A stretch of DNA of 64,000 bases, from positions 2,108,001-2,172,000 of the forward strand of contig NZ_PGFQ01000001.1 in the NCBI RefSeq assembly GCF_029870955.1, read 5' to 3'. Below, in pieces: positions 8,276 to 16,422 of the stretch. The notes under the pieces were generated by a model. The model was given only the letters and a program-made list of their open reading frames with translations, searched no databases and was not told the origin of the DNA. The number at the start of each line of letters is the position of its first letter. Position 1 is the first letter of the stretch. The stretch comes from Sulfitobacter faviae. Lineage in GTDB: Bacteria > Pseudomonadota > Alphaproteobacteria > Rhodobacterales > Rhodobacteraceae. Made by a program: the position numbers and the translations under genes.

Positions 8276-9031
8276 TCAGAGGGTGATCGCCGAGAGCAAG
8301 CGGCCATAGTCCGCTTCCTTGGCGTGGGTCGTGCGCCGGTAGGAATAGAATCGCGAGGCATCGGCGTAGGTGCAATGCCGCGTCCATTCCGCATGGCCCA
8401 CGCCTGCCGCGCGCAGCCGGTTGAGACCAAAGCCGGGCAGGTCGAAATGCAGGCGGTCGCCTTCGCCTTGGGCAAAGTAGCGGGCAAACTCGGGGTCGGC
8501 ATTCATGAAGTTGTCCAGAAACTCCGGCCCGACCTCATAGGCGCGCTGGCTGATGGAGGGGCCGATCACCGCGGTGATCTTTTCGCGGGTGGCGCCGAGA
8601 TCGACCATCGCGTCGACCGTCGCCTCGAGTATCCCGTCAAGCGCGCCGCGCCAGCCTGCATGGGCCGCGCCCACCACACCGGCTTGTGCATCGGCGAAGA
8701 GCACAGGCTGACAGTCAGCGGTCAGGATCGACAGGGCGATGCCGGGGGTTTTGGTGACCAAGGCATCGGCGCGGGGCTTGTCGTCCTGCGGCTCCGTCAC
8801 TGTGACGACAGTGGCGGAATGCACCTGATGTACGCCGACAAGATGGTCGGCAGGCAGGCCCATCGCCTCGGCGGCGCGGGCGCGGTTGATGCGCACGATC
8901 TCGGACTGGTCCGAGCTGCCGCTGCCGCAGTTCAGCCCGGAAAACACCCCCGATGACGCGCCGCCACGGCGGGTGAAAAACCCGTGCCGCAAAGGCGCAA
9001 GCGCATCGGATGTCAGAATTTCGAGCGTCAT
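8276..9031 (-). CDS. pgeF: Polyphenol oxidase / laccase-domain protein (YfiH/PgeF family)
   Basis: A 251-residue member of the YfiH/PgeF family, a purine-nucleoside/peptidoglycan-editing class of cytoplasmic enzyme. Diagnostic segments are HGFFTRRGG near the start, GVHQVHSATV, ILTADCQPVLFAD (zinc-ligand Cys), GAAHAGWRGAL (zinc-ligand His) and TRHCTYADASRFYSYRR. The ATG at 9029-9031 overlaps the TGA of the upstream methyltransferase (ATGA), so the two are translationally coupled, third in an lgt-midA-pgeF run. The apparent continuous long frame through both genes is an artefact of two base losses in the methyltransferase. Confidence 0.92.
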   Translation of the reverse strand: MTLEILTSDALAPLRHGFFTRRGGASSGVFSGLNCGSGSSDQSEIVRINRARAAEAMGLPADHLVGVHQVHSATVVTVTEPQDDKPRADALVTKTPGIALSILTADCQPVLFADAQAGVVGAAHAGWRGALDGILEATVDAMVDLGATREKITAVIGPSISQRAYEVGPEFLDNFMNADPEFARYFAQGEGDRLHFDLPGFGLNRLRAAGVGHAEWTRHCTYADASRFYSYRRTTHAKEADYGRLLSAITL

Positions 9032-10084
9032 ACTTCTGTCCCCGGGGGCGGCGTCTGACCTTTTTGGTAGAGCCCCATCACTTTGAACAGGTTTCCCATT
9101 TCCGCCGGGTGCGTCAACCGTCGATGTGCGGCAATATGGTTGCTGAGCGCGTCGCCGGTCAGCGCCTCGGCCAGTTTCTGCGCGCGGGGGTGATGCCCAA
9201 CCGCTCCAGAAAAACGCCTTGGGTGACCACGCGGCTATGGGGCAGGGGCAGGCGCGGGCCAGCGCCTCAAAATCGACATGGGCGGTCAGGTCGGCCTGCC
9301 CGGGATTGGCGAGGGGATCGGCGGGGCTGTGGTTCTCCAGCGCTTGCAGCGTGTCGCCCAAGGCGCGCCAATCGCCATAGTCGATAATCAGCCCCGCCCC
9401 GCCATGGGCGGCGATGCGTTTGCCGATCTCTTGCATGATCTCCGCCGCCGGGGCGCAAAGCTCAACAAGGTCGCCGTCCTTCGTATCTTCCAGCCGATGG
9501 GCAAGGGCGGGCTGTGGGGTCACGGGGCCGAGGCCAAAGGTCAGCGCCCCCTCTGCCGCGCCCACCCGGCGCTCGGCCCAGCCTGCGCCTTGGCGGATGA
9601 ACTGCCGGATTGGCAGGGCATCGAAAAACTCATTGGCGACGAGGAACAGCGGCGCATCTGGCAGGTCAGCGGCACTTTCGGCCCAAGTGACCTCGGCCCC
9701 TCGCAACGTCTCGCGCTGCACCTCGCGTAAAGAAAGAGAGGCTTCGACCAGCGTGACCTGTGCCGCCGCCTGAAACCCCGGCACCCGCGCCGTGGCGCGC
9801 AGAATATCGGCCATCAATGTCCCCCGGCCCGGCCCAAGCTCGGCCAGTGTGAAGGGGGAGGGCGCGCCCTGATCCAGCCAGCTTTGCGCCAGCGAGAGGC
9901 CGATCAACTCGCCAAACATCTGGCTGATCTCGGGGGCGGTGATGAAATCCCCCTCCGGGCCGAAAGGCGCGCGGGTGGTGTAGTACCCCCAGTCGGGATG
10001 CAGCAGGCAGGACTGCATATAAGCGTCCAGCCGCATCGGCCCTTCCAGCGCGATCCGTGTGAGCAGATGGTCCTTCAGGCTCAT
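9028..10084 (-). CDS. MidA/NDUFAF7-family SAM-dependent methyltransferase (two frameshifts)
   Basis: The protein, about 352 residues when restored, starts [17 protein letters not shown] and carries [44 protein letters not shown] (SAM site) and [13 protein letters not shown]. This marks the family of mitochondrial NDUFAF7 and bacterial MidA. As sequenced, the frame breaks twice. One C is missing in the GGGG run at 9239-9242, which restores [17 protein letters not shown]. One more is missing in the run at 9186-9190, which restores [19 protein letters not shown] down to a TGA overlapping the pgeF start. The start ATG overlaps the lgt stop (ATGA). The breaks look like sequencing errors. Confidence 0.88.
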
Positions 10085-10965
10085 GCCTGCCGCCGCGCTC
10101 GGATGATGAGGAAGACGCCCACGGCAATCATCGGCAGCGATAGGATTTGCCCCATGGTCAGCCCCCAGCCGCCGATATGCCACGCCAGCCCCAGCGGGTT
10201 GCCGGGGGTGACGAATTGCGCGTCGGGTTGGCGCAGGAATTCCACCGCGAACCGCGCCGCGCCATAGCCTGCAAGGAAAGTGCCGCCGATCAGCCCCGGC
10301 ATTTTAAGCGCGCCGCGTTTCCACGCCATCCAGATCAACACGCCGCCCAAGAGCAGCCCCTCCAGCAGCGCCTCATAAAGCTGCGAGGGGTGGCGCGCGC
10401 AGATGCCCGCCACATCGGGGCAGAACTGCGCCGCCTCACCGGGGAAGGCCACGCCCCAAGGCAGATCGGTCGGGCGGCCCCAAAGCTCGGCATTGATGAA
10501 ATTCGCCAGCCGCCCCAGAAACAGCCCCGGCGCCAGCCCCAGACAGACCATATCCCCGGTCGAAATCACCGGGATCCGGTGCCGCCATGTGTAGAAAAGC
10601 CCCGCCAGAATGACCCCAAGCGCCCCGCCATGGAAGGACATGCCGCCCTCCCAAAGCTGCAAGATCGCCGCGGGGTTCGACAGGTAATAGGCCGGTTGGT
10701 AAAACAGCACATAGCCCATGCGTCCGCCAAGGATCACGCCCAGAATGACCCAAAAGAGCAGGTCCTCGACCTGACCGGGCTTCATGACTGGCGTGTCGTT
10801 CTTCCACAGATGGGGGCGTTTGACCGCCGCAGTGGCAATGCGCCAGCCCAGCAGGATGCCCACGATATAGGCCAGCGCATACCAGCGCAGCGCGAAGGTG
10901 GAACCAAACAGGGTCACCGAAAAGATTTCCGGCGCGATATCGGGGAAGGGGAGCATGGCTATCAT
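10081..10965 (-). CDS. lgt: Prolipoprotein diacylglyceryl transferase Lgt
   Basis: Lgt attaches diacylglycerol to the lipobox cysteine of prelipoproteins in the inner membrane. The 294-residue protein is a polytopic membrane protein with the signature [23 protein letters not shown], an [15 protein letters not shown] first helix, and [12 protein letters not shown]. An alternative ATG three codons in (10956) is equally possible. It heads an overlapping chain with the methyltransferase and pgeF genes. Confidence 0.95.
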   Translation of the reverse strand: MIAMLPFPDIAPEIFSVTLFGSTFALRWYALAYIVGILLGWRIATAAVKRPHLWKNDTPVMKPGQVEDLLFWVILGVILGGRMGYVLFYQPAYYLSNPAAILQLWEGGMSFHGGALGVILAGLFYTWRHRIPVISTGDMVCLGLAPGLFLGRLANFINAELWGRPTDLPWGVAFPGEAAQFCPDVAGICARHPSQLYEALLEGLLLGGVLIWMAWKRGALKMPGLIGGTFLAGYGAARFAVEFLRQPDAQFVTPGNPLGLAWHIGGWGLTMGQILSLPMIAVGVFLIIRARRQA

Positions 10966-11058
10966 GCTGCTGATTGAGCAAGGCCGCGCGGGAAGTCAAC
11001 CTTGCGAGCAAGGGCGTCGCGCCCCATATAGAGGCTAACAAACCTCCGGAGGCCAGAC

Positions 11059-11301
11059 ATGCAGACCCGCAATAAGTTTTTCGACGATGTTTCACAGATG
11101 ATGACAAACGCGATGGGCGTCGCCCAAGGCGCCAAGGACGAGGCCGAGACCGCCTTCAAGGGCATGCTCGACCGTTGGCTCGCCGATCGTGATTTCGTCA
11201 CCCGTGAGGAGTTCGACGCGGTGCGCGCCATGGCGCAGAAGGCCCGCGAAGAGAACGAAGCGCTGAAAGCGCGGCTCGACAAGCTCGAAGCCAAGGACTG
11301 A
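11059..11301 (+). CDS. UbiK/BMFP-family accessory factor
   Basis: An 80-residue protein with an N-terminal MQTRNKFFDDVSQMMTNAMGVAQGAK segment and a C-terminal coiled coil (REENEALKARLDKLEAKD). This is the layout of the BMFP (YqiC/UbiK) family, which in gammaproteobacteria helps ubiquinone synthesis. The ATG follows AGGCCAGAC. It is divergent from lgt and read rightwards. The biological role in this lineage is inferred from the family only. Confidence 0.85.
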   Translation: MQTRNKFFDDVSQMMTNAMGVAQGAKDEAETAFKGMLDRWLADRDFVTREEFDAVRAMAQKAREENEALKARLDKLEAKD

Positions 11302-11602
11302 ACCCGATAGAATTCGATCAGCCGCCCCGGTCTGGGGTGGCGATCCCCCGCGTGGAAAGGGGCCGCTTGCGGCCCCTCGCGCCCTCTCCCTCCAATTTAT
11401 AGACGTTTCCCGCGATTTACCCACAAGTTATTGCGGTTATCCCCTATCAATTGTGGTTATCCCCAAGAAAAAACTTGCCAGACTGTTCCGCTGCAAGCAC
11501 CATATCTTGTATAGGTGATGTGAACCTACACGCCTATTTGTGCAGGCTTCCATGCATGGTGGGCCAAGTCCCGCCCCGTGGAACAGATTGAGAGGTGGCG
11601 AA
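11302..11602. other. Intergenic region with hairpin and paired 15-mer repeats
   Basis: These 301 bp hold no gene that I can support. A GC-rich hairpin (GGGGCCGC 11359-11366 / GCGGCCCC 11369-11376) lies 57 bp after the UbiK-like stop, without a T tract. Further on, ATTGCGGTTATCCCC (11430-11444) and ATTGTGGTTATCCCC (11450-11464) differ at one base and start exactly 20 bp apart, which places them on the same DNA face. They end about 140 bp before the YbjN start and may be operators or DnaA-like sites (TTATCCCC against TTATCCACA). Confidence 0.5.
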
Positions 11603-12103
11603 ATGGCCCTGTCCGAGCATTACCTTGAAGAAGAAATCCACCCCATTGATATCGTTGAAAATCTCGCGGCCCATCACGATTGGGAATTCGACCGCGTGGC
11701 AGATGACCAGATCGCCATGGCGGTCGAGGGGCAGTGGCGGACCTATTCCATCACGCTGGCATGGTCAGCTTATGACGAAACGCTGCGCCTGATCTGCACC
11801 TTCGAGATGGAGCCTCCGGCTGAAAAACTGCCGAAGCTTTACGAATTGTTAAACCTCGTCAACGATCAATGCTGGGCGGGGGCCTTCAGCTTCTGGGCCG
11901 ATCAGCAGTTGATGGTCTACCGCTACGGGCTGGTTTTGGCTGGCGGACAGGTCGCGGGGCCAGAGCAGATCGACACGATGATCGGTGCCGCCGTCATGAG
12001 CGCGGAACGCTACTATCCCGCGCTGCAATTGCTCGTCTGGGGCGATCAATCCCCCAAGGCCGCGATGGACGTCGCCATTGCAGAGGCTTACGGCCGGGCG
12101 TAA
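11603..12103 (+). CDS. YbjN domain-containing protein
   Basis: A 166-residue protein of the YbjN family (type III secretion chaperone-like fold), with LEEEIHPIDIVENLAAHHDWEFDR, TYSITLAWSAYDETLRLICTFEME, and LVNDQCWAGAFSFWADQQLMVYRYGL. Such proteins are common in alphaproteobacteria; their role is unclear. The ATG at 11603 has GAGAGGTGG upstream. It is followed after 30 bp by proC, and the run YbjN-proC-csaA-hydroxyacid dehydrogenase is likely one operon. Confidence 0.88.
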   Translation: MALSEHYLEEEIHPIDIVENLAAHHDWEFDRVADDQIAMAVEGQWRTYSITLAWSAYDETLRLICTFEMEPPAEKLPKLYELLNLVNDQCWAGAFSFWADQQLMVYRYGLVLAGGQVAGPEQIDTMIGAAVMSAERYYPALQLLVWGDQSPKAAMDVAIAEAYGRA

Positions 12104-12133
12104 CAAAGTCCCCGAACAACTTCGGGGGATAGG

Positions 12134-12949
12134 ATGAAAGACGGGAGAGTGGCACGCGACGGTCTGGTTTTGCTGGGCTGTGGCAAAATGGGATCGGCCA
12201 TGTTAGAAGGCTGGCTGGCGCAGGGGCTGCCGGCAAGCGCGGTTTGGGTCGTGGACCCGAAACCCTCCGATTGGCTGCAAGGCACCGGCGTAAACCTGAA
12301 CGCCGACCTGCCTGCCGCGCCAGCGGTGGTGCTGGTGGCGGTCAAACCGCAGATGATGGCGGACGCGCTGCCGACGCTTCAGGCGATGGGCAATGGTGAG
12401 ACGCTGTTCGTCAGCGTCGCGGCGGGCACGACCATCGGCTATTTCGAAAGCGTCCTCGGCGGCGACACGCCCATTGTGCGGGCCATGCCTAACACGCCTG
12501 CTGCCATCTCCAAAGGGATCACCGCCATCGTCGGCAATGCCAAGGCGGGCAGCCGGTCTTTGGATGAAGCCGAAACGCTGCTGAGCGCGGTGGGCGCGGT
12601 CGTCCGCCTGACCGAAGAGGCGCAGATCGACGCGGTTACTGGGGTCAGCGGCTCGGGCCCGGCCTATGTCTTTCACATGATCGAATGCATGGCCGCCGCC
12701 GGTGTGGCCCAAGGCCTGCCCGAGGAATTGGCGATGCAATTGGCCAAGGCGACGGTCGCCGGGGCAGGGGCGCTGGCGATGCAGGCTGAAGAGGATCCGG
12801 CGCAGTTGCGCGTCAACGTCACCAGCCCCAATGGCACGACCCAAGCGGCGCTTGAGGTTTTGATGGACAAGGCCGAAGGCTTCCCGCCCCTTCTCAAGCG
12901 CGCGGTCGCCGCCGCGGCGGACAGATCGCGGGAGCTGGCCAATGGCTGA
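12134..12949 (+). CDS. proC: Pyrroline-5-carboxylate reductase ProC
   Basis: ProC makes proline by NAD(P)H reduction of pyrroline-5-carboxylate. The 271-residue protein has the Rossmann start LVLLGCGKMGSAMLEGWL, VVLVAVKPQMM, VRAMPNTPA, and the signature VTGVSGSGPAYVFHMIECMAAAGV followed by VTSPNGTT. It overlaps the csaA start by 8 bases. No irregularity is seen. Confidence 0.95.
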   Translation: MKDGRVARDGLVLLGCGKMGSAMLEGWLAQGLPASAVWVVDPKPSDWLQGTGVNLNADLPAAPAVVLVAVKPQMMADALPTLQAMGNGETLFVSVAAGTTIGYFESVLGGDTPIVRAMPNTPAAISKGITAIVGNAKAGSRSLDEAETLLSAVGAVVRLTEEAQIDAVTGVSGSGPAYVFHMIECMAAAGVAQGLPEELAMQLAKATVAGAGALAMQAEEDPAQLRVNVTSPNGTTQAALEVLMDKAEGFPPLLKRAVAAAADRSRELANG

Positions 12950-13280
12950 GATCACTTTCGACGATTTCCTCAAGGTCGATATTCGCGTCGGCACCGTGAC
13001 CCGGGCCGAAGCCTTTCCGGAAGCACGCAAACCGGCGATCAAACTCTGGGTAGATTTTGGCGAGGAGATCGGCGAGCGTAAGACCTCGGCCCAGATCACC
13101 GCGCATTATACGCCGGAGACGCTGGTGGGGCGGCAGGTCGTGGCCGTGGTTAATTTCCCCGTCCGTCAGATCGGGCCTTTCATGTCCGAGGTGCTGGTGC
13201 TCGGCCTGCCCGACAAGGACGGAGAGATCGTGCTTTTGTCGCCCGATCAAAAAGTGCCCGAAGGAGGGCGGATGCATTGA
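12942..13280 (+). CDS. csaA: tRNA-binding domain protein (CsaA-like)
   Basis: A 112-residue single-domain protein of the EMAP II/tRNA-binding OB fold: FDDFLKVDIRVGTVTRAEAFPEARKPAIKL, GERKTSAQITAHYTPETLVGRQVVAVVNF, and GPFMSEVLVLGLPD. This matches CsaA in length and motif; CsaA has been described as a chaperone-like protein. Its start overlaps proC and its end overlaps the next gene by 4 bases, so it is firmly inside the operon. Confidence 0.9.
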   Translation: MAEITFDDFLKVDIRVGTVTRAEAFPEARKPAIKLWVDFGEEIGERKTSAQITAHYTPETLVGRQVVAVVNFPVRQIGPFMSEVLVLGLPDKDGEIVLLSPDQKVPEGGRMH

Positions 13281-14226
13281 AAAAGATATTGATTGCCAGA
13301 CCTTTACCCAAAGATGTCACCGAGGCGTTGAAGGGCTGCGAAGTGACGGTGCGCGAGGAAACCGCGCCGCTTTCGGGCGAAGAAATGCGCGCGGCGCTGC
13401 GCGACTATGACGGGGTGATGCCGACCCTGGGGGACGCCTTCTCGGCCGAGGTTTTCGCCGATGTGCCCGAGCCGCGCTGCAAGATCCTCGCCAATTTCGG
13501 CGTCGGTTATAACCACATCGACGCGGCAGCGGCGCGCGCGGCGGGGTGGAGGTGACCAACACCCCCGGCGCCGTCACCGATGCCACGGCGGATGTCGCCA
13601 TGACGCTCATGCTGATGTCCGCCCGCCGCGCTGCCGAAGGGGAGCGGCTGGTCCGCTCCGGCGCATGGGCCGGTTGGCACCCGACGCAGATGTTGGGGCT
13701 GCATTTGACCGGCAAACGGGTCGGCATCGTTGGCATGGGCCGGATCGGGCAGGCCATCGCGCGGCGCTGCCACTATGGGTTTGAAATGCAGGTCAGCTAT
13801 TTCAACCGCAGTGAGAAAGACCTCGATTTTCCCGCCACCCGTGTCGAAAGCCTGACCGCGCTGGCTGAAGCCGTGGATGTGCTTGTCATCGCTGTGCCCG
13901 GCGGCGGCGAGACGCGGCATTTGATCGATGAAACCGTACTCCGCGCGATGCAGCCCCATGCCCATCTGATTAACATCGCCCGCGGCGATGTGGTGCAGGA
14001 GGCCGCCTTGATCGAAGCCCTGCAAGCGGGGCGCATCGGCGGTGCGGGGCTGGATGTCTATGAGTTCGAGCCCAAGGTGCCGCAGGCGCTGCGTGATCTC
14101 GACAATGTTGTGCTGTTGCCGCATCTCGGCACCGCGGCGCATGAGGTCCGTGTCGATATGGGGCTGATGGCCGTGGCCAATCTACAAGCCTTCATCGACG
14201 GAGAGGCCCCGCCAAACCGGGTTTAA
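13277..14226 (+). CDS. D-isomer-specific 2-hydroxyacid dehydrogenase (frameshifted)
   Basis: An NAD(P)-dependent reductase of the glyoxylate/hydroxypyruvate reductase type, about 316 residues when restored. The first part has MKKILIARPLPKDVTEAL and ILANFGVGYNHIDA. The second has VGIVGMGRIGQAIARR (Rossmann), LINIARGDVVQEAALIEAL (catalytic Arg) and LLPHLGTAAHEVR (catalytic His). The halves lie in different frames because one G is missing in the run 13543-13546; restoring it gives AAGVEVTNTPGAVTDATAD. Its stop overlaps the convergent tdk stop. The exact substrate is not known. Confidence 0.88.
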
Positions 14227-14804
14227 CCGTCGCCCACGGCGGCGCGCCAGTGTTTGCGGCAGAGCGAGACATAGGTCTCGTTCCCGCCGATCTGCACCTG
14301 CGCGCCGTCCCGCATCGCTTGCCCTTCGGCGTCGCGGCGCACGACCATCGTGGCCTTCTTGCCGCAATGGCAAATGGTGCGCACTTCGCGCATCTCATCG
14401 GCGAGCGCCAGCAGGGTGGCGGAGCCGGGGAAAAGCTCACCCCGGAAATCGACGCGAAGGCCAAAACACATGATCGGCACGCCCAGATCATCCACCGCAC
14501 GGGCCAGTTGCCAGACCTGCTCAACCTCTAGAAACTGCGCCTCATCGACAAAGATACAGGCGCAGGGGCCTTGCTCCAACCGGGCTTCGATCTTGGCCAA
14601 AAGGTCTTCGCCCGGGGCGAAAGTATCGGCCTCTTGCCCGATGCCGATGCGGGAGGCGATGCGCCCTTCGCCCGCGCGGTTGTCGAACTGCGCGGTGAGC
14701 AAAAAGGGCACCATGCCGCGTTCCACATAGTTATGCGCCGCTTGAAGCAGCACTGTGGATTTACCGGCGTTCATGGTGGAGTAATTGAAGTAAAGCTTTG
14801 CCAT
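14223..14804 (-). CDS. tdk: Thymidine kinase
   Basis: A type II thymidine kinase of 193 residues that salvages thymidine. It has the P-loop MNAGKST at 11-17, IFVDEAQFL, the lasso region and the CHCGKKA ... CRKH zinc ligands. MAKLYFNYS at 14804 is the conserved start; the open frame to 14840 is ignored. It is convergent with the hydroxyacid dehydrogenase, the stop codons overlapping by 4 bases. The other thymidine/uridine salvage genes lie at 35.4-39 kb. Confidence 0.95.
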   Translation of the reverse strand: MAKLYFNYSTMNAGKSTVLLQAAHNYVERGMVPFLLTAQFDNRAGEGRIASRIGIGQEADTFAPGEDLLAKIEARLEQGPCACIFVDEAQFLEVEQVWQLARAVDDLGVPIMCFGLRVDFRGELFPGSATLLALADEMREVRTICHCGKKATMVVRRDAEGQAMRDGAQVQIGGNETYVSLCRKHWRAAVGDG

Positions 14805-14881
14805 GGGCAGGGTGTTACGCCGCCCATGACAGCGGATCAAGATGCAAACCCCGTCCTCATCTTAGGGCCGGGTACGGCGCG

Positions 14882-16006
14882 TCAGCCGCGCTTTTTGACG
14901 ATGACGGAGCCGACGGAATAACCCGCCCCGAAGGAGCAGATCAGCCCGGTGTCGCCGTCTTCCAGATCGTCGGAGTTCTTGGCGAAAGCGATGATCGACC
15001 CGGCGGAGGAGGTGTTGGCGTAGTCTTGCAGAATGTTGGGCTGTTCGCCCGGCTCAGGCTCGCGCCCCAGCACTTTGCGCCCGATGAAATCGTTCATCGA
15101 CTTATTCGCCTGATGCAGCCAGATGCGCTTGAGATCGGCGGATTCCAACCCGTTGTCGGACATATGCCCACCGATATGGTCGGCCACCATGGGTAACACT
15201 TCCTTAAACACTTTGCGCCCATTCTGCATGAACTGCATATCGCGCCGGTCGCTCAGCCCATCGGGGCGGGAGCGGCGGAGGAAGCCGTTGTTGTTGCGGA
15301 TGTTGTTGGAATATTCGGTCGCGCAGCGGGTCGAGATGACGTCGAAACAGGGGCCGTCGACATCTTCGGCCCGTTCCAGCAGCGTGGCGGTGGCCACGTC
15401 ACCAAAGATGAAGTGGCAATCGCGATCACGCCATTCGAGGTGGGCGGAGCAAATCTCGGGGTTCACCACGAGGGCGGAGCGGATGGAGCCGGAGCGGATC
15501 ATATCCGCCGCCGCCTGAATGCCGAAAGTGGCCGAAGAACAGGCGACGTTCATGTCGAAGGCGAAGCCCTTCACGCCGAGAAGTTCCTGAATCTCGATGG
15601 CCACGGCGGGATAGGCACGCTCTAAGTTCGAAGCGGCGCAGATCACCGCGTCCACATCCTCGGCACTCTTTCCAGCGGCGGCGAGCGCCTTTTGCGCGGC
15701 ATCAATGGCCATTTCGGCCATGAGGGAAGGTTCCTCATCCGCGCGCTGGCGCAGCAGGGGGTGCATCACATTGGGGTCCAGCACGCCGGATTTATCCATG
15801 ACATAGCGCTGTTCGATGCCGCTGGCTTTGACGATGAACTCTTCCGAGGAATGCGCCTTGGCCTCTAGGGTGCCCGCTTCAATCGCCTCGGCATTTTCGG
15901 CGTTGTAGAGGTCGGCATAGGCGTTGAAGGCTTCGACCAGTTCGGCGTTGGTGATGGTTTGCTGCGGCGTGAAAACGCCCGTACCGGTGATGGCGGCTTG
16001 ATACAT
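14882..16006 (-). CDS. Beta-ketoacyl-ACP synthase III-like enzyme
   Basis: A 374-residue thiolase-fold condensing enzyme. The catalytic triad is visible: Cys156 in NVACSSATFGIQ, His in IWLHQANKSMNDF, and Asn in DYANTSSAGSI; the C-terminal GAGYSVGSVIVKKRG closes the fold. It is longer than E. coli FabH by about 55 residues because of an N-terminal helical insertion (AYADLYNAENAEAIEAGTL), so it may belong to a FabH-like subgroup rather than housekeeping FabH. MYQAAITGTGVFTP at 16006 is the expected start. It stands alone and is divergent from the tadG operon. Confidence 0.88.
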   Translation of the reverse strand: MYQAAITGTGVFTPQQTITNAELVEAFNAYADLYNAENAEAIEAGTLEAKAHSSEEFIVKASGIEQRYVMDKSGVLDPNVMHPLLRQRADEEPSLMAEMAIDAAQKALAAAGKSAEDVDAVICAASNLERAYPAVAIEIQELLGVKGFAFDMNVACSSATFGIQAAADMIRSGSIRSALVVNPEICSAHLEWRDRDCHFIFGDVATATLLERAEDVDGPCFDVISTRCATEYSNNIRNNNGFLRRSRPDGLSDRRDMQFMQNGRKVFKEVLPMVADHIGGHMSDNGLESADLKRIWLHQANKSMNDFIGRKVLGREPEPGEQPNILQDYANTSSAGSIIAFAKNSDDLEDGDTGLICSFGAGYSVGSVIVKKRG

Positions 16007-16422
16007 CGGTGTGATCCCTTTCTCTCCAACGGCATGGCTGGTCTGATAAAGCTGAGCAGCCCCGGGCGAATTGCAAGGGCCGTTGTCATGTCGGTGCACT
16101 TTGCTGCAGGGGGCAGCAAGGTGCAGGTTCCATACTTTAGCGAAACCGCACAGGACTTGCCACGGCTTTGACGGGGCAGACGTGTGAATGCCGCTACAGT
16201 TGCGAATTTTGATCGCCCCGGCCCCCGCGCGCTGGCTTGACTATGCAACCGTAACCGCGCAGTGATCGAGCATTAGCAATCATTAATTGAACGAGAACAG
16301 TCAGGGTTTTTTGGAGGCAGCGGCCCCTCCGGCGCGTGATTTACAGGTCCACCACCCGCGGATGCCGCAGCCTAAAGCACAGAATTTGCTTACGGATTCA
16401 ACCTCCGAAAAAGAGAGGTGTC
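16007..16422. other. Intergenic region between the KAS III-like gene and the tadG operon
   Basis: 416 bp with no supported gene, between divergently read genes. It is AT-richer than the surroundings near 16270-16300 (AGCAATCATTAATTGAAC). TTGACG at 16168 and TTGACT at 16237 look like -35 elements, but I see no convincing -10 partner at 17 bp. RBS-like AAGAGAGG lies just before the tadG start. Confidence 0.4.

Noticed and set aside
8055..8309. An 84-codon open frame between the small basic-protein gene and pgeF.
   Set aside because: It runs into the pgeF gene on the opposite strand and has no recognisable motif or ribosome-binding site.
8276..10183. A 635-residue apparent fusion of a methyltransferase and a laccase-domain protein.
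   Set aside because: The joint lies in out-of-frame sequence between two missing bases; restored frames end in an ATGA overlap, so they are two genes.
16168..16260. Sigma-70 promoters before tadG built on TTGACG or TTGACT.
   Set aside because: No -10 element lies at 16-18 bp from either.
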